A stretch of 64,000 bases of DNA from Pinus tabuliformis (GCA_031772625.1 CM062810.1:451360014-451424013), one strand, 5' to 3'; numbered from the stretch's first letter, positions 30,946 through 43,700 are shown. A program made the numbers and translations. Notes: a model not told the origin generated them from the letters alone.

Positions 30946-32759
30946 CTTTGGATGGTGGTTAATCAGAGGCCAAGGTTGTCCCCAACCTTGTTCGAATAGC
31001 TGACAACCTATGTGGAGTTCAAGGCTGACTTTCACAATGTATCAATCCGCGTGTGAAAAGACCCACAGGAAACTTGGAACATATTCGCTTATTTAGTAAC
31101 TGAGATAGATGTGCAAGAAGTTGTCAGGTATTGGCCACCAGAGTGGCGCAAATCTACAATATTGGATGTGGGAACCAATGAAGGCGTAGAGAGCTCTGCT
31201 CAGAATGTTGCACATACCTTGACTGAACAAAAGAAGGATGCTACTAAGGCAACTGCAAAGAAGGCCCATATGGAGAAAGAGCATGCTGCTAAAGAGAAGG
31301 AAGAGAGAGAACGACAGTATGCAGATGAGGGTGGGAAGTTTGCGTCGAATCAAACTGACAAGCAAGCATTGCTAGAGCAAGGAGGAGGCAATCGTGAGGA
31401 GGAGTGCACTCCATTCATCCTAAATAGGCGTGTAAAGGAACAGACGGGCGGATAATGGAGAAAGCATAAATTTGGTAAGAAGACACATATTGATTCCATG
31501 GTACTAACAGAAGGTGATCTCGATGAGACCGGGGACAAGATACGAGACACCACCACGGAGGTGCTGCAACAATTTGAGCAGAAATACATGCAGATGTTGG
31601 GGAGAATCCAAAAGGATTTGTGTGAGTTGTAGATATAGGAAAACAAGATTTAGGTGAGTGTCAGATAGGCGAGTGGAGTGTAGCGATCCCGACACATGGA
31701 AGTGGTGCAGTGATAGAGGTTTAACGAACTTTGGATCTCAGAGTCATTGCTTCGCTAGAGGGGTCAACCCGCATTGAATTAGACAAATATCGCATTGTGA
31801 CTAACACAGTGAAGGATATGGGACTAAACCTTGCCGCACTATCACTCTAGACCCTTCATGCATTGTATTAGGGGGTCCCAAATGAGTTGAAGTTTGGAGA
31901 ACAACGTGCACTCACCATCATTAGTGAGTTTAAAGTCAACAATGAGTAGCTTCTCGCAGAAAAAACTGAGGCACTAAAGGAACATGAGGAATTTTGGACA
32001 CAATGCCAGAGTGTGGTAACAACAATTGATCAGGCCTATAAGTCAGTTCCTGAGATGAATATACCAGAGGATTCAGAGGCCTTAGCCAAAGTGAGGAAAT
32101 TGGATGTTGCAGTGTGTGCTTCAAAGGAGGAAGTCGGTAGGGTGACTTAACATTTTCTGATGCAAATAGGAGAGTTGTAGTTGAAGTTGTGGTTGACGAC
32201 TTTGCAAGAGGTCCGAGAGGACTACAAAGTGACAAGAAAGGAGGGCATGACTATGTTGGAAACCGCAGTTAATGATTTCTCTTCAATGTTTGATGCCGCG
32301 ATAGAGTTATGGAAAAATCTAGAGGAGGACCTGAACCTGCAACAGTTAAACACAAATGTTCGAGAAACACATTGACAATATGATGAGGTCCAAGCGACTT
32401 TGGGAACTTTGGCATGAACACAACGTGTTGCCAAGCTATAGGATGGAAAACAACTACTTACATAGGTGGAGGACCTATAGAGGAAATAGGCCTTGCTAAA
32501 GGACAAATTCCAATCGTGGCTAGAGGAAGCATGTCATCTTACTCTGTCACTCTAGGAGAAGTTCAAAGGATTGCAGTAGATGCAACAGACCATATGCCTC
32601 GCAGTGGAGGGGCCAACAACTCAAAAATTGGTCGAAGAAGTAAAGCACGCAGTGACGCAAAGCGTTGCAGAAGATGGAGTAATACAAGTTGGGATAGGAG
32701 ATCTTCGTAGCAAGATCATAGTGCTAGCTAAGTGAATTATCAGTGAGTCACAAAATTTG
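30946..32759 (+). pseudogene. ORF-X copy 2, C-terminal half (element 2)
   Basis: Resumes ORF-X after the copia insert: LWMVVNQRPRLSPTLFE, AYLVTEIDVQEVVRYWPPEW, then a highly charged helical stretch (31111-31455: AKEKEERERQYADEGG), HIDSMVLTEGDLDETGDKIR, TTEVLQQFEQKYMQMLGRI and the tail DKFQSWLEEACHLTLSL. It aligns by motif order to 21370-23080. Stops recur. It ends at LTR C, just as copy 1 ends at LTR B. Confidence 0.6.
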
Positions 32760-33787
32760 TGTTGGGGGCCTATTGGGATAGGGTCCCTAAGGTTAGCTTT
32801 GGGGTTAATTTAACCCATTTTGTAAAAAAATTTGTAAAAATAATATAATGTCTCCGCGATATGTGGATGCAAAGTGCGCAGATAGATAGGATTCAAAAGC
32901 GCCTTAGCCCTTATTTTTGGTCAGTTTTGAAGACTCACCCTTGAGATAGGTGCCATGGTATTGTATTATAAAAGCTATAAATAGTTGAGTCTTAGCAAGT
33001 CTTAGAGATAAATTTTGGTAGATAATTCAGTACATTGAAGAGATTTTGTTGTCTTGGGCAAGTGGCAAGGCAGGAAGGCTCTGCCTCCTGCACTTAGGCA
33101 AAGAAGGGAAGGCTACTGCAACTCAGTGCGTAGGAAGTCTGAGTAGAGTCCACAGCTAAGTGTGCAGACCCCTACAACTCTATGTGCAGTGTAGAAGAGT
33201 CTGTAATTGATGAATTGAAGATCAATAAAGACAAATTTTTGAATAATTACTAAGTATTTCCATTGAATCTATTTATGTTATATGTTGTTGATTAATGATA
33301 TGTTTTATGAAATGTTGAATGAATACTACGCAAATTCACTGAATCCATCTTGATAATATATGAAATGAATTGTTATCCACTTTCGCGAAGTTAGAAGCTA
33401 TTCCTCTTATGTTTTCTGATTAATTATGTAGATCTACGTGAACTCCGATCTAGGGTTGCTCGTTGATGCACGAAAGTAGGAAAATTGACTATTTAAGGTC
33501 CACAAGGACTGATTGTAGACCTTCATAAAGGTCTGGAGGAAGATTAAACTTAGTTACAGTAAATATCTCTTGAATTCTATCGATCTGCGTGGAAGAAGAT
33601 CTAAGGTGTTGAAAGAAATCACACTAGTCTCTCGATGAATAAAATTGGTTCTTGTATCCCCCAATACTACTTCGGGTGAGACTGCAACCTATGCTACGTG
33701 AGTTGTTGTTGAAAGGGCCAACAATGTAGGATTTTGTTGGTTGGTGCAACTAACTCTGAACCTTGGTTAAGATCCCCTAAGCCAACA
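32760..33787 (+). repeat. LTR C, diverged relative of LTR A/B
   Basis: About 1,028 bp from TGTTGGGGGCC to AAGCCAACA. Its end resembles LTR A/B: CCAATACTACTTCGGGTGAG, an AAAGGGCCAACA block and TAGGATTTTGTTGG before the terminal CCCCTAAGCCAACA. The start is uncertain by some bases. Sequence similar to the intron-like flank of the second PDC copy begins right after it, so it is the 3' end of an insertion into PDC copy 1. No partner LTR is identified. Confidence 0.6.
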
Positions 33788-36180
33788 CTAAATATCATCG
33801 ATAATTTCATTTCAAATGTGGCTTCTAAGAATAATTCCAACTAAAAGACCAATGTTTGACTAATTTTACTTTAGAATTGGGTTATATTCTTTGAGACCTT
33901 ACCTGATGTGTTTGAATAACACTGATTCGAATTGGATCCTAAGACACTCTGTAAGTTTTCATAACTCTGTAAAATTCATGCCAAAGTTTCAAAGTCTTAC
34001 AAAGGTCGAGCTTATCAAAAATATCCTCAGAACAGTTGTAATTTGTTAGCAGCATGGAGCAACGAGGACCCTCGGTCAAGCTCATAGACCATTGGCCCAT
34101 GGTAATGCGCACTGTCATGAAACAACAAAACAGGAAGTCTTTTTGAGAAACGGGGGAGGTTTCTGATATGTGATTAGAGACAAGTTGCTAAGTGCATATC
34201 GCTGGGAAAATCCCTCAAAGATGGAAAAGCCCCAAGTGGCCCGGACCCGAAAAGTTATAAAACCTACAGATATCACGCCGATTTCGTCAGAGGCAGGTCA
34301 TACACAAAAACCGGCAGGATATTGGAAGGGATTCAAGCAGTAAGTGGTTTCAACCAAGTCCTGCCCAATGCCACACACTAGGTGCCATGCATCTAGAGGA
34401 AGAGAGTGAAAAATGCTCACATCGGACGAGTAAACGTCATGCTACTTACCTGCCCGATATGGACGGAGACCGTAGGATCTAGAGGCTCCAGATCGACGGT
34501 GGAAATGTGATGCAATGGATGACTGGATTCAACGGGGTAAAAAGGTTTATTTGTATAAGGTTTGAAGTCTGGCATGGACGATGAGTTGGAAAAGATTCGA
34601 GTTTTGTGGGAAATCTTGGAGCAAACGGAAATAATGACCGTTCAAAAATTTACAAGAGAACTGACACTCAGTTTGTTATGAAATATATGGCCACCTCCCT
34701 GTGAGGCGTTACACAGTGACGACGACGTAGAACAAGGTAATTCGAAAGGATAGAGGTAGGGAAACCAGAAAGCTGGGAAGCGGAAACAAATAGTCAGAAA
34801 ATAGATTGGCTTTAAAGCCATGAACAAACAGAGAAGAAAAAGAGTTAGTTAGACGCAGAAAGCTAAGAGTAGAGAATAGAAAGAAGAAGTCGAGCTGACC
34901 TATAGAGCAAAGGCAACATCGAGCCAGACAGAGCCAGAGAGAGTCAGAGAGTCTGTGTACTCCAGAGAAGGTTTGAGAGGTTCAAGCGAACTCCTCTGTA
35001 TATGCTTGTGATGTATGAGTCTCAGATTGGGCTCATACTACTATGACTAGTAGAGGTCAACTTTCAGTAAGGAGAGTCTGTGTACTCCAGAGACTTGGGG
35101 GATCCAAGTATAGTCCTATTGATTTATATCTATTTAGTGAGACTCAAATTGAGCTCACTGTTGTAAAAACTTTGCTTTGAAAACATAATAGAGAGGCCAC
35201 GACTGAACATTTGACCAGGAGACGTAGCCTAGGAGTATTGGGTGAACTCCTTATTAAAATCGTTGCATTTATATGTTTGCCTATTGTGTCTTCTTTAACT
35301 ACTTCAGTGTCTGTGTATTTCACAATCTTATCGATTTGTTGCATAAAATAACATAGGCACATCCATGCACATGAGTCTGTAATACCTTAATTGTTTGTCT
35401 TGGATCAATTCCAGATCAAACACATTGACCCTTAAGGGCTCATTTTGTTCAATTTACCCTTAGTTACAAAAATGTGTTGATAATTTTCCGAACGTGTTGG
35501 GTTGTTCTTCACCTTCATTGCAAAGGGTTCTAAAAATATTTCATAAGAAGACACCCAAAAGTAGTCCCATTACCCATAGTCACCCTATTAGGTTGCACCA
35601 TTATAGCTTTCTCCCTTTTCAATAACAATGAATAACCCACTAAGCTATAGTCATTGAGAATGTGTCCTACATATAAATATGCATCTATTGATTCAACTAT
35701 TTCATCATATAATGAAGTACTTATTGCACCACAGTAAGTCCCTATGAAATTACGATGAGTCTTTGGAACATGCCCCTTAGTAGAGGAAATTATAGGCACT
35801 ATATAACCTGATGACTCTGCTAATTCCACAAATACATTATTTTCCTTAGCAACTCTCATCTTTTGCCCACCTACTAACAATGGATTCACTGCTACATTTA
35901 GGAATTTTGTCGTCATCTCAAGTAAACCTTCCAAACTTTTGGGACTAGTTAGCCTATAGTTGATGTAGTCCATATGAAACCATGCCAAACAAAATTATCC
36001 CATAAATGATGTAGTCCAAAGGAATCCATGTGAAACAAGATTAGAATTAATTAAAGATGTGGAAATCTTGTGTCAACTTGGGGAAAAAAACTAGCAAAAT
36101 AAGATTAGCTTCAAATAACACCACGAATTGATGAAATTCCAATAATTTGTTACCTAGGCATTAGAGACTATGTTACATTG
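33788..36180 (-). pseudogene. PDC: Pyruvate decarboxylase pseudogene, copy 1
   Basis: The frame 35988-35530 matches plant pyruvate decarboxylase, the thiamine-diphosphate enzyme converting pyruvate to acetaldehyde. It reads VNPLLVGGQKMRVAKENNVF, VELAESSGYIVPIISSTKGH, NFIGTYCGAISTSLYDEIVE, GYSLLLKREKAIMVQPNRVT and NGTTFGCLLM. A frameshift then leads to EPFAMKVKNNPTRSENYQHI. A solo LTR (33923-35418) splits the exon. After it VLFKHI runs to a GTAAGG donor-like site (about 33901) and intron-like sequence. The catalytic C-terminal domain is absent. Confidence 0.85.
33923..35418. repeat. Solo LTR inserted in PDC copy 1
   Basis: 1,496 bp starting TGATTCGAATTGGATCC and ending GGATCAATTCCAGATCA, which are imperfect inverted ends. 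It is flanked by exact AACAC duplications (33918-33922, 35419-35423). PDC copy 2 lacks it, which proves insertion. A GAGAGTCTGTGTACTCCAGA segment is repeated (about 34957 and 35070). No internal genes, so a solo LTR is likely. Orientation and family are unknown. Confidence 0.85.
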
Positions 36181-37640
36181 GGATAAGAGTCAAATTAGAA
36201 TTGTTTTCAATTTTATCATATTTGTCCTTGTTGCTCCATTCATCTTGGGCTTAGATCCTAATTAGTGGTAATTTACCTAAATAACAACACAGGCATATGC
36301 CAACAAAAGAAACAAATGAAACACCTAAATCACAATGAAAGAATAGTATCAAGAAGTTGGAAAGCCTCAAAACAATTCGTGGAAAGAAATATAGAACAAC
36401 AATAATCAATCCATTACTTGGATCAACACAAATGACTCCTATTGAGTTGTTGAAATATTTAAACATTTATTACTATATAACAGTATCCCAAACTAATCTT
36501 AATGTACGTCATCAAATTTTGGAAAGATAAAAATCATTTTTGCATTTGCAGATCTACTTATGACCTGATATGTAGGTTACTTTATATTCCAAAAAGTTCT
36601 TGAAATAGAAGGTAGATTGAAGCCTTTATGGATTGTTAAACTATTTTACCTATAGAATCAAGTATTCATGGTATCTCTCCTTCCTGAACAAATTTGATTT
36701 TACGACAAATAATCTCATCGTCGTAGAAGAATTTCTTAATCATTAGAATTTTCTGAATCAAATAAGTTTTTGGATTTTTAGACTCATATGTGTTGGATGT
36801 GCCTTAGATATGCGTTAGCCAGCACTTACATAAACTCTCATATTCTTCTCTATTCAAGGGACTTCCAATATGTGTTAAGCCCCTGAACATGGGAAATTAT
36901 ATTTTCCTCATTATATTGGGAGTACCCATTGGGAAGACATCCCATGAGAGTGCTTAGGATTCTCCAGTGCTTTAATCCACACCATTGTTGACAAATTCAA
37001 TTATGTTATACCTTCTACTTCAAGGAAATTATATCTTTGTATGCACCATTGTTGACAGATTCAATTATGTTATACCTTATATTTCAAGGAAATCATATAT
37101 TTTTTTATTAGTCTTCCATTCCACTCCATCATCATCTTCTTCATCTTGGGTCCCTTGAGGAGATTGATCAACCTCATCAAAATATTTCATTTTTGGCACC
37201 TTTGAATTCACATGGCTTTTTTCTTATTTTTTGAATCAATACACAATGTTCCAACAACAACTACTAAAATTTACCCTTTTAAAACCACATGGATTTGTGT
37301 TAAAATATTTATCTTCAGTGGTTAGAAAACTTAAAATTCTTTTCCCTTTAAAATTGACATGGATTTGTGTTAAAATATTTATCTTCATTGGTGGTTATCA
37401 AGTTAAAATTCTTTATTGTGTATGTCTTATATATAAGCCAGAACCTCCTAGTTTTTTTAGTAGTGACATGATGAGAAATAACTAGATTAGTAAATTACGA
37501 AGTGTCCTTTACAAAGAAATTACGTCTGAATTACACACACTTTTATGGAAATTTAAGCTTTTGGAAATTGAACTAAGAGTCACCATTTTAAGAAATTACA
37601 ACAATTTCATTTATGAGCATTCCCTGCAACCAACCACTTT
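36181..37640. other. Region between the PDC copies
   Basis: No gene recognised. It holds two local duplications: CACCATTGTTGACARATTC units about 64 bases apart (36980 and 37044), and ACATGGATTTGTGTTAAAAT units about 70 bases apart (37287 and 37357). Similarity between the two PDC copies stops near 36180. Confidence 0.5.
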
Positions 37641-38025
37641 ATACCAGTCAATATCATCAATAATCTCACTGCAAATGTGCCTTCTAAGAAGAATGCCAGC
37701 TAAAAAACAAATGTCTAACTGATTTTACTTCATAATTAGGTTAGATTCTTTGAGGCCTTACCTAAATGCATTTAAATAGCACACTGACCCTTAAGGGTTC
37801 ATTTGGTGCGCTTTAACCTCATGTACAAAACTGTGCCGATAATTTTCCAAAGGTGTTGGGTTGTGCTTCATCTTCTTTTCATACGCTTATAAGAAATATT
37901 TCATATGAAAGCACCCAAAAGTAGGCCCATTTCCCACAGTCACATGGTTACGTTGCTCCATTACAAGTTTTTTCTTTTTCAATAGAGGTGAATAATCCAT
38001 TGATCTACAATCATTGAGAATCCAT

Positions 38026-38089
38026 TATACAAATAAATATGCATATGTTGATTCAACTATACAAATAAATATGCATATGTTGATTCAAC
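38026..38089. repeat. Exact 32-bp tandem duplication
   Basis: Two adjacent identical units (38026-38057, 38058-38089) containing AAATAAATATGCATATGTTG, inside PDC copy 2. Confidence 0.9.
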
Positions 38090-38360
38090 TATTTCATTAG
38101 AGAATGAAGTAGTTATTGCACCCTAATAAGTCCCTTTGAAATTAGCACGAGCCTTTGGAACCTACCCCTTAGCGGAGAGAATTATAGCCATGAGATAACA
38201 CGATGCATTTAATATTTCCACAAATGCATTTTTTGCCTTAGAAACCCTCATCTTTGGCTGACCTACTAACATGTTATTCACTATTCCGTTTAGAAATTCT
38301 TTCAACATCTCCACCACAACTTCTGAACTTTTGGGATTACATTGCCTATAATTGATGTAT

Positions 38361-38615
38361 TCCAAAGGAAACCATGTCAAAAAAATTAGCCCAAAACTAA
38401 TGTAGTCCAAACGAATCCATGTCAAAAAAATGAGCCCATAACTAATGTAGTCCAAAGGAATCCATGTCAAACAAGATTAGATTATTTAAATACCTGGAAA
38501 TCCTGTGTCAACATGGATAAACAAATTAGTAAAATGAGATGTCAAACAAGATTAGATTATTTAAATACCTGGAAATCCTGTGTCAACATGGATAAACAAA
38601 TTAGTAAAATGAGAT
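38361..38615. repeat. 45-bp and 75-bp tandem duplications
   Basis: A 45-bp unit occurs at 38361-38405 and 38406-38450, with a partial third from 38451. Directly after it comes an exact 75-bp duplication (38466-38540, 38541-38615). Both lie in and next to the intron-like part of PDC copy 2, and only one unit of the second exists in copy 1. Confidence 0.9.
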
Positions 38616-38960
38616 TATCTTCAAAGAACACCACACATTGATGAAATTCCAAAAATTTGTTACGTGGGTGTTAAAGAATGTGGAGCAGGGTGGTGACTGA
38701 AAGTGCGGTGTTGAACCGCAACAAGATTACAGCTAATGTTGATATATACATGCTTGCTCTCCATAAGCATTGTGGAAATTGCATAGTCAATGAGTTCTTG
38801 GGCATCATCCAAATGATTCACAATAACCTGCACAGTTTGCAAATTATAGAACAATAAAACAACCTGACACTCGTTCTTAATGGAAAACATATGCAAAAGT
38901 GGTAGGGGTACCCTATCTCCTATGCACAAAATTAACTCATCCCCAAGACTGAGGGCCAAT

Positions 38961-40397
38961 CTGAGGGGTCATCCACCCACGAACTTCCAATTCTCCACCC
39001 ATTTGGTGCCAGACTGGTCAACCCAAACGCATTTGATACTTTCAAAATGCATCTTTTTCAAACCTGAAATGACAAATTGGGAAACAATGTCATTTTTCAA
39101 AATTTCAGAGTTTCTATTTTTATAGAAACAAATTAAATTAGAAGACAAATACAAAGATGCAAAAAGACTCCATAGAGTTAACATGCAAGTAGAAACCTTT
39201 TCAATGGGAGATGATATTTAGTTGCACCAAAAAAGTCTTAGGTTACTTCAAATTCAATCGATTCTTTAGTGGATGGGTTCAAGAGATAACAAAACTGATG
39301 ACGAGAATGGGTATACATTTTAATCACAAAAACTCTGCAATACACTTTTGTAGGAAGAAGGCTTTGAATAGCCAAATCGTTTCGGTGGACGTATACAAGG
39401 GCGCAGAAACAATTATTCACGACGACTTGAATGATTGCTCAAACCTCCACATATTATCCACCCTTGTCTAGACGATCGTCTATAATCAGAAATTTCTACA
39501 TTCTTTCCATCTCCGTCAAATACGAAGAATTTTTCACCACAAAAACCACATGACACGAGCCTCGTTGTGGGTCATTGGAAATAAAATGAACAAACAGGTC
39601 ATTCAATAAAAAAACATGTTTTACTTATAATATTATTTCCATGAAAATAAGTGAAATCTATGGCCATCTAATATTGGAAGCATTTTTCACTTAAATATTT
39701 TGAAATCAACTTTAACACTGCATTAAGTCACAATTAAATATTACCATGGATAGGGCGCATTGAGATATAGTTTATAACCATAATAAAATTTTGGGTTTTT
39801 TAGTTCAGAAAATATTCCAATTACAATGTAAAAGTAGTAGAAATGATGGAAGCTATCATAATGGAAAAATATGACTGCACACAAGACATTGAAATTGATG
39901 GATAGTCACATATCCTTATCAATATCAACATTAGAAATAGGAGGTAAGGTTATTAGTAGGTGGGAAGTATTTTGTAATGGGTGAACATTGAAATCTTTTG
40001 GTTTTCTAACATAAAGTTTACTCAGTAGAATAACTAATCAATTTGTTAAACAAAAAAGAATTTATGGAGAAAAATAGTTTCAGAGTTTTTTGCTTCCAAT
40101 ATTGGAGGATTAAGGGTTAACACTTCAAATATTAAAATATTAAGGATTGAGATAAACAGTAGACTCAATTTGGGTTAGGATTTGTAAGAATTGTCCTAGA
40201 AGGAACTGAAAACTCAATGGTTGCATCTAATAGTGGTATCTAACACTACAACACAAAGTGGGGTTTTAAAACAATATTTAAGACAATTTTTGGGTGACAA
40301 GAAAACTTGTGTATTTTCTTCAATATTTTCTTTAAGCAAGTGTCTCAAATTAAATTGTCTTAAAATTAAACTATCTTAGAAATAAATTGTCTAAAAA
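38961..40397. other. Unassigned intergenic DNA
   Basis: No coding region, RNA gene or repeat can be supported. A CACTACAACACAAAG start near 40245 resembles a CACTA transposon end, but no matching end was found. Confidence 0.5.
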
Positions 40398-40580
40398 TAT
40401 TATCTCTATAAAGACAATATATAAAACAAGAATTTTTGTCTCTCGGAAGACAATTTCATTTTGCCTCTCGAGAGACAATTTCATTTTTGTCTCTCTAGAG
40501 ACAATAGTTGGTATTGAAGACATATTGTCTTTAAAGAGACAATGTCTTTGATACTAACTATTATCTCTTTAGAGTCAATA
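40398..40580. repeat. Array of small palindromes around TTGTCTC/GAGACAA
   Basis: Consecutive 17-20-base palindromes such as TTGTCTCTCTAGAGACAA (40487-40504) recur at about 25-base spacing from 40436, then at wider spacing to 40579. The last part forms a larger imperfect inverted repeat (about 40502-40566) centred on ATTGTCTTTAAAGAGACAAT. Possibly a MITE end or a decayed hairpin transposon. Confidence 0.7.
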
Positions 40581-40680
40581 TAAAATAATGAATCTAAAAT
40601 AATATATCACCATCGAAATAAGCCAATATTAAAAGTACTTAATTAAAAATAAACTACAATATCATTGATTAAATCATATT

Positions 40681-40750
40681 AGGACACATGGGATCGAACC
40701 ACCAAACTCATACTTATAAAGCAGGTGCTCTTCCATTGATCTAGCACCCT
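40681..40750 (-). tRNA. tRNA-like sequence, probably a pseudogene or SINE head
   Basis: The minus strand shows an A-box-like TAGATCAATGG, a TTTATAA loop (anticodon would be TAT) and a B-box-like GGTTCGATCC with correct spacing. The acceptor ends pair only with wobbles and the T-stem has a mismatch. It is therefore most likely a decayed tRNA or a tRNA-derived repeat. Confidence 0.4.
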
Positions 40751-40759
40751 ATAAAGATT

Positions 40760-43700
40760 TATGTGAGGGTTATGATAGTCCTTGAAATTGCATATATAGG
40801 CATTGATTTTAAGACTAGCAATTGCACCTAGAGGTGCAAAGGAATGCCCATAGAGGTGGGAATGTGAAGGCAATAAGCAAGTGAAATAAATGGAAAGTGA
40901 AATACAAATGAAATTTGAGTTTCTATATATCTTCTAAAGCATGTAACAAGGAGGTTAAATTTAAGAAGAAAGTTACACTAACATAAATGTCCCAGAACAT
41001 TGGAAATATTTATAGACACAAAGTATATCAGTGTCTCATAGAATCCCAAAAGAATGGAAATTTTGTAGAGATGTTACCCAAATCCAAAGGAAAAATGGTA
41101 CTCATATGTTTACTAATGTTGGGGATGTCCAATCCCCCTTGATCACTTCATAACGTGCAATTACAAAAATCTCAAAGACACCATATCAATCTTTTTTATC
41201 CCACCTTTCTTTGCCAATAAAATTTTGGAAGTACGTATTCCGGCATTTTATAGGCTACTTAAAAAAAAAGGACAGAAACCAATGTGACACGCTGCTAAAG
41301 GTTTATCAACAATTGCAATCTTCTTAGAAGGAAGTAGGTCAATATTACTCCAAGATGGAATCTTATTTCTTAAAACTTGGCTATTATCCATTTCCAATAA
41401 TCAACAACTAAAAATGTATTTACCGAAGGACCTACCCAAATAAAAAATAGTCTCTTTGATGTTCATAAGATTTTATTTATGATTCGTCCAGGTAGGGGAC
41501 TCATCTTGACCAAAATAAAACCCTTCGTTTTCCTCTCTAAAACCTACTCTTTCTCCTTTTGCAAAAGTGTCAGAGAAAAAATTAGTATCTTCCATAAATT
41601 GTTGAATCAACGAATGTGTATCTACAAAATGGAAATTTGGGTATATTAAAATACATATCATGAAATTGGATATCGTATGAATAACTCACATAAATAAATA
41701 ATGAAAATATTTTACAAGTGAATTTTTGGTGGTTGAATGTTAATTCTCTGACACCTTTATTAGAGGTGAAAAAACTTCAATATTTTTTCCAAAGAATATC
41801 TAATACTCAAATAATGAGATGGAGATTGAAAGCTACCTTGAAACTGGCATTCATCACTCATTCTACCCACTAAAATGGTTTATATATCAATGCATATTTT
41901 GTACATAATAAATTGTTCAGCTTTTGATCACTCTTTCTAGCCACTAAAATGGTCTATATATCAATGCATGTTTTGTACATAGTAAAATTGTTCATCTTTT
42001 AGGAGCTCTTTCCGATGGACAAATTCTTTGACTAGCCATACTAAAACATCCTAGAATATTTATGCAGAATTAAAAGCACAATGAGAAGCAATGATATGAC
42101 ATGTACCTTGAATCATTTAAGGAAACTAATTTCTAATTAAAATATTTCCAAGAAAAAATGTTGATGTAAAATAAGGCTTGCAGTATGTGACATTGTTAGG
42201 AATTTTGCATGGATGCTTCAACAAGGTCATTCATGATTTTTTCTATAAATATAAAGAAGAATCAACTGAATAAAGAGGATTCTCTACTCATAGTTTAAGG
42301 ATTTAATTTTTTTTTTCATCCCTTGGAGTGGTTCTTCTAAGGGTGAAAATTTGTGGATTAGAATCCACAAAACACACATAAGCCAAATGCTAGAATTACT
42401 TCATGAAGGTGTACATTTGAATATAAGACAATGTTATTAATTAGGTGCTTAGTATTTAGCTCAAAATTCAGGTGCTTACTTGGGCCCTTTGAGGGTTGGC
42501 ACACATTTGTGAACAACATTTGCTTTGGCAGCCACTCATGGAATGTGAGGAAACTGTTAGAGTTTTTCCCCAAGTAAGTTGTCTAAGGAAGGGGACAATA
42601 ACACTCTACCATTCTCTTAATTAGGCTTATAATAGAGAACCTAGACGCAAGGTTGCACATGCTTGGAACCTGTTCTTACATTCTGCAGTGTCAAAGTAGG
42701 TCTTCTGTTGATTGTTTCTTGTCTTGTCTCTTGATAATACAACCAAAACTGCTCCATTGCTCTTGTGAATTATAACTAGCATAGTCCCAAGTGGCTCTTT
42801 ATGGGGAGAGTATGAAATATAAAATGCCCTTCATCCATGGCTTAATGTTACAGTATGGATCATTTCTCAGACTATATTCAATGTTCATTTGTATTACAAC
42901 TACAATCTATCTAAGAGTTTCTAAATATTTTGAGGGATTTGCAGCTTCTATTTTTCATCATGAGGAACCTTCCTTGTAACTAGTTGAATGAATTATGCAT
43001 TCAAATTACTTGGTTGCAAATTTTTCATAAGACTAGTTTCTTTAAAAGTATTTGGAAAAGGATTCTTCAAATAAACACACATGAAATATAACAACGAAAC
43101 ATTTTTTTTCTTTTTTCTGCAAACCTCTCTTATATGCACTGAATATCAAGTTTTTGATTGATAACAAAGATACAATCTAAGGCTTTCGATCATATCAAGA
43201 AATCAATTGCAAGTACAACCTACTTAAATATGTCGTTCTGCTAGTTGTTACCTTTGCACCAAACTAATGTCAAAAGCATTACATGACATAAAAGTAAATC
43301 GGGATTAACTTGAAGTCAGAGAATCATACTAGTGGGAGCTTTAAAACAAAGCTCAATGCAATTTACATTGTTGAGATAGAAATTATCCCTAAGATTCTCC
43401 ACAAAATCTCTAGAGAAAATGTAAAACTAATGAAACAAAGGAGGATGAGAACACTAAAAAAGATATGAAAACTTCTTTTCCATATAAGCATCACCTTATC
43501 TATTAACTAATTGATCATGGTTATCATGCCCACAAAAAAATGGCTCCTTCCAAAATATATGCAACAATAAATAAAGAAGTAAAAATTCATAAGAAAAACA
43601 ACATTATAAACTTAAAATAACTATTATAACAAAGGGAAAGTTACTCATGCAAAGCATTTGTGTGGATAATTAAATGTGTTTCATTGACAATGTTCTATTG

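Larger units (their letters stand above)
37648..38960 (-). pseudogene. PDC: Pyruvate decarboxylase pseudogene, copy 2
   Basis: This copy holds an upstream exon not seen in copy 1: LQTVQVIVNHLDDAQELIDY, then SKHVYINISCNLVAVQHRTF (about 38836-38690). An intron-like gap follows, then LVGQPKMRVSKAKNAFVEIL (38470-38162) with a stop after SAKG. Then come GTY-stop-GAITTSFSNEIVEST, DYSPLLKKKKLVMEQ, VTVGNGPTFGCFHMKYF and EPLRVSVLFKCI before a GTAAGG donor-like site (about 37759). Order and sequence fit the middle of plant PDC. It is more decayed than copy 1 and expanded by tandem duplications. Confidence 0.82.

Noticed and set aside
40245-40270. CACTACAA start suggesting a CACTA DNA transposon
   Set aside because: No inverted partner ending TTGTAGTG and no 3-base duplication could be found, so no element is called.
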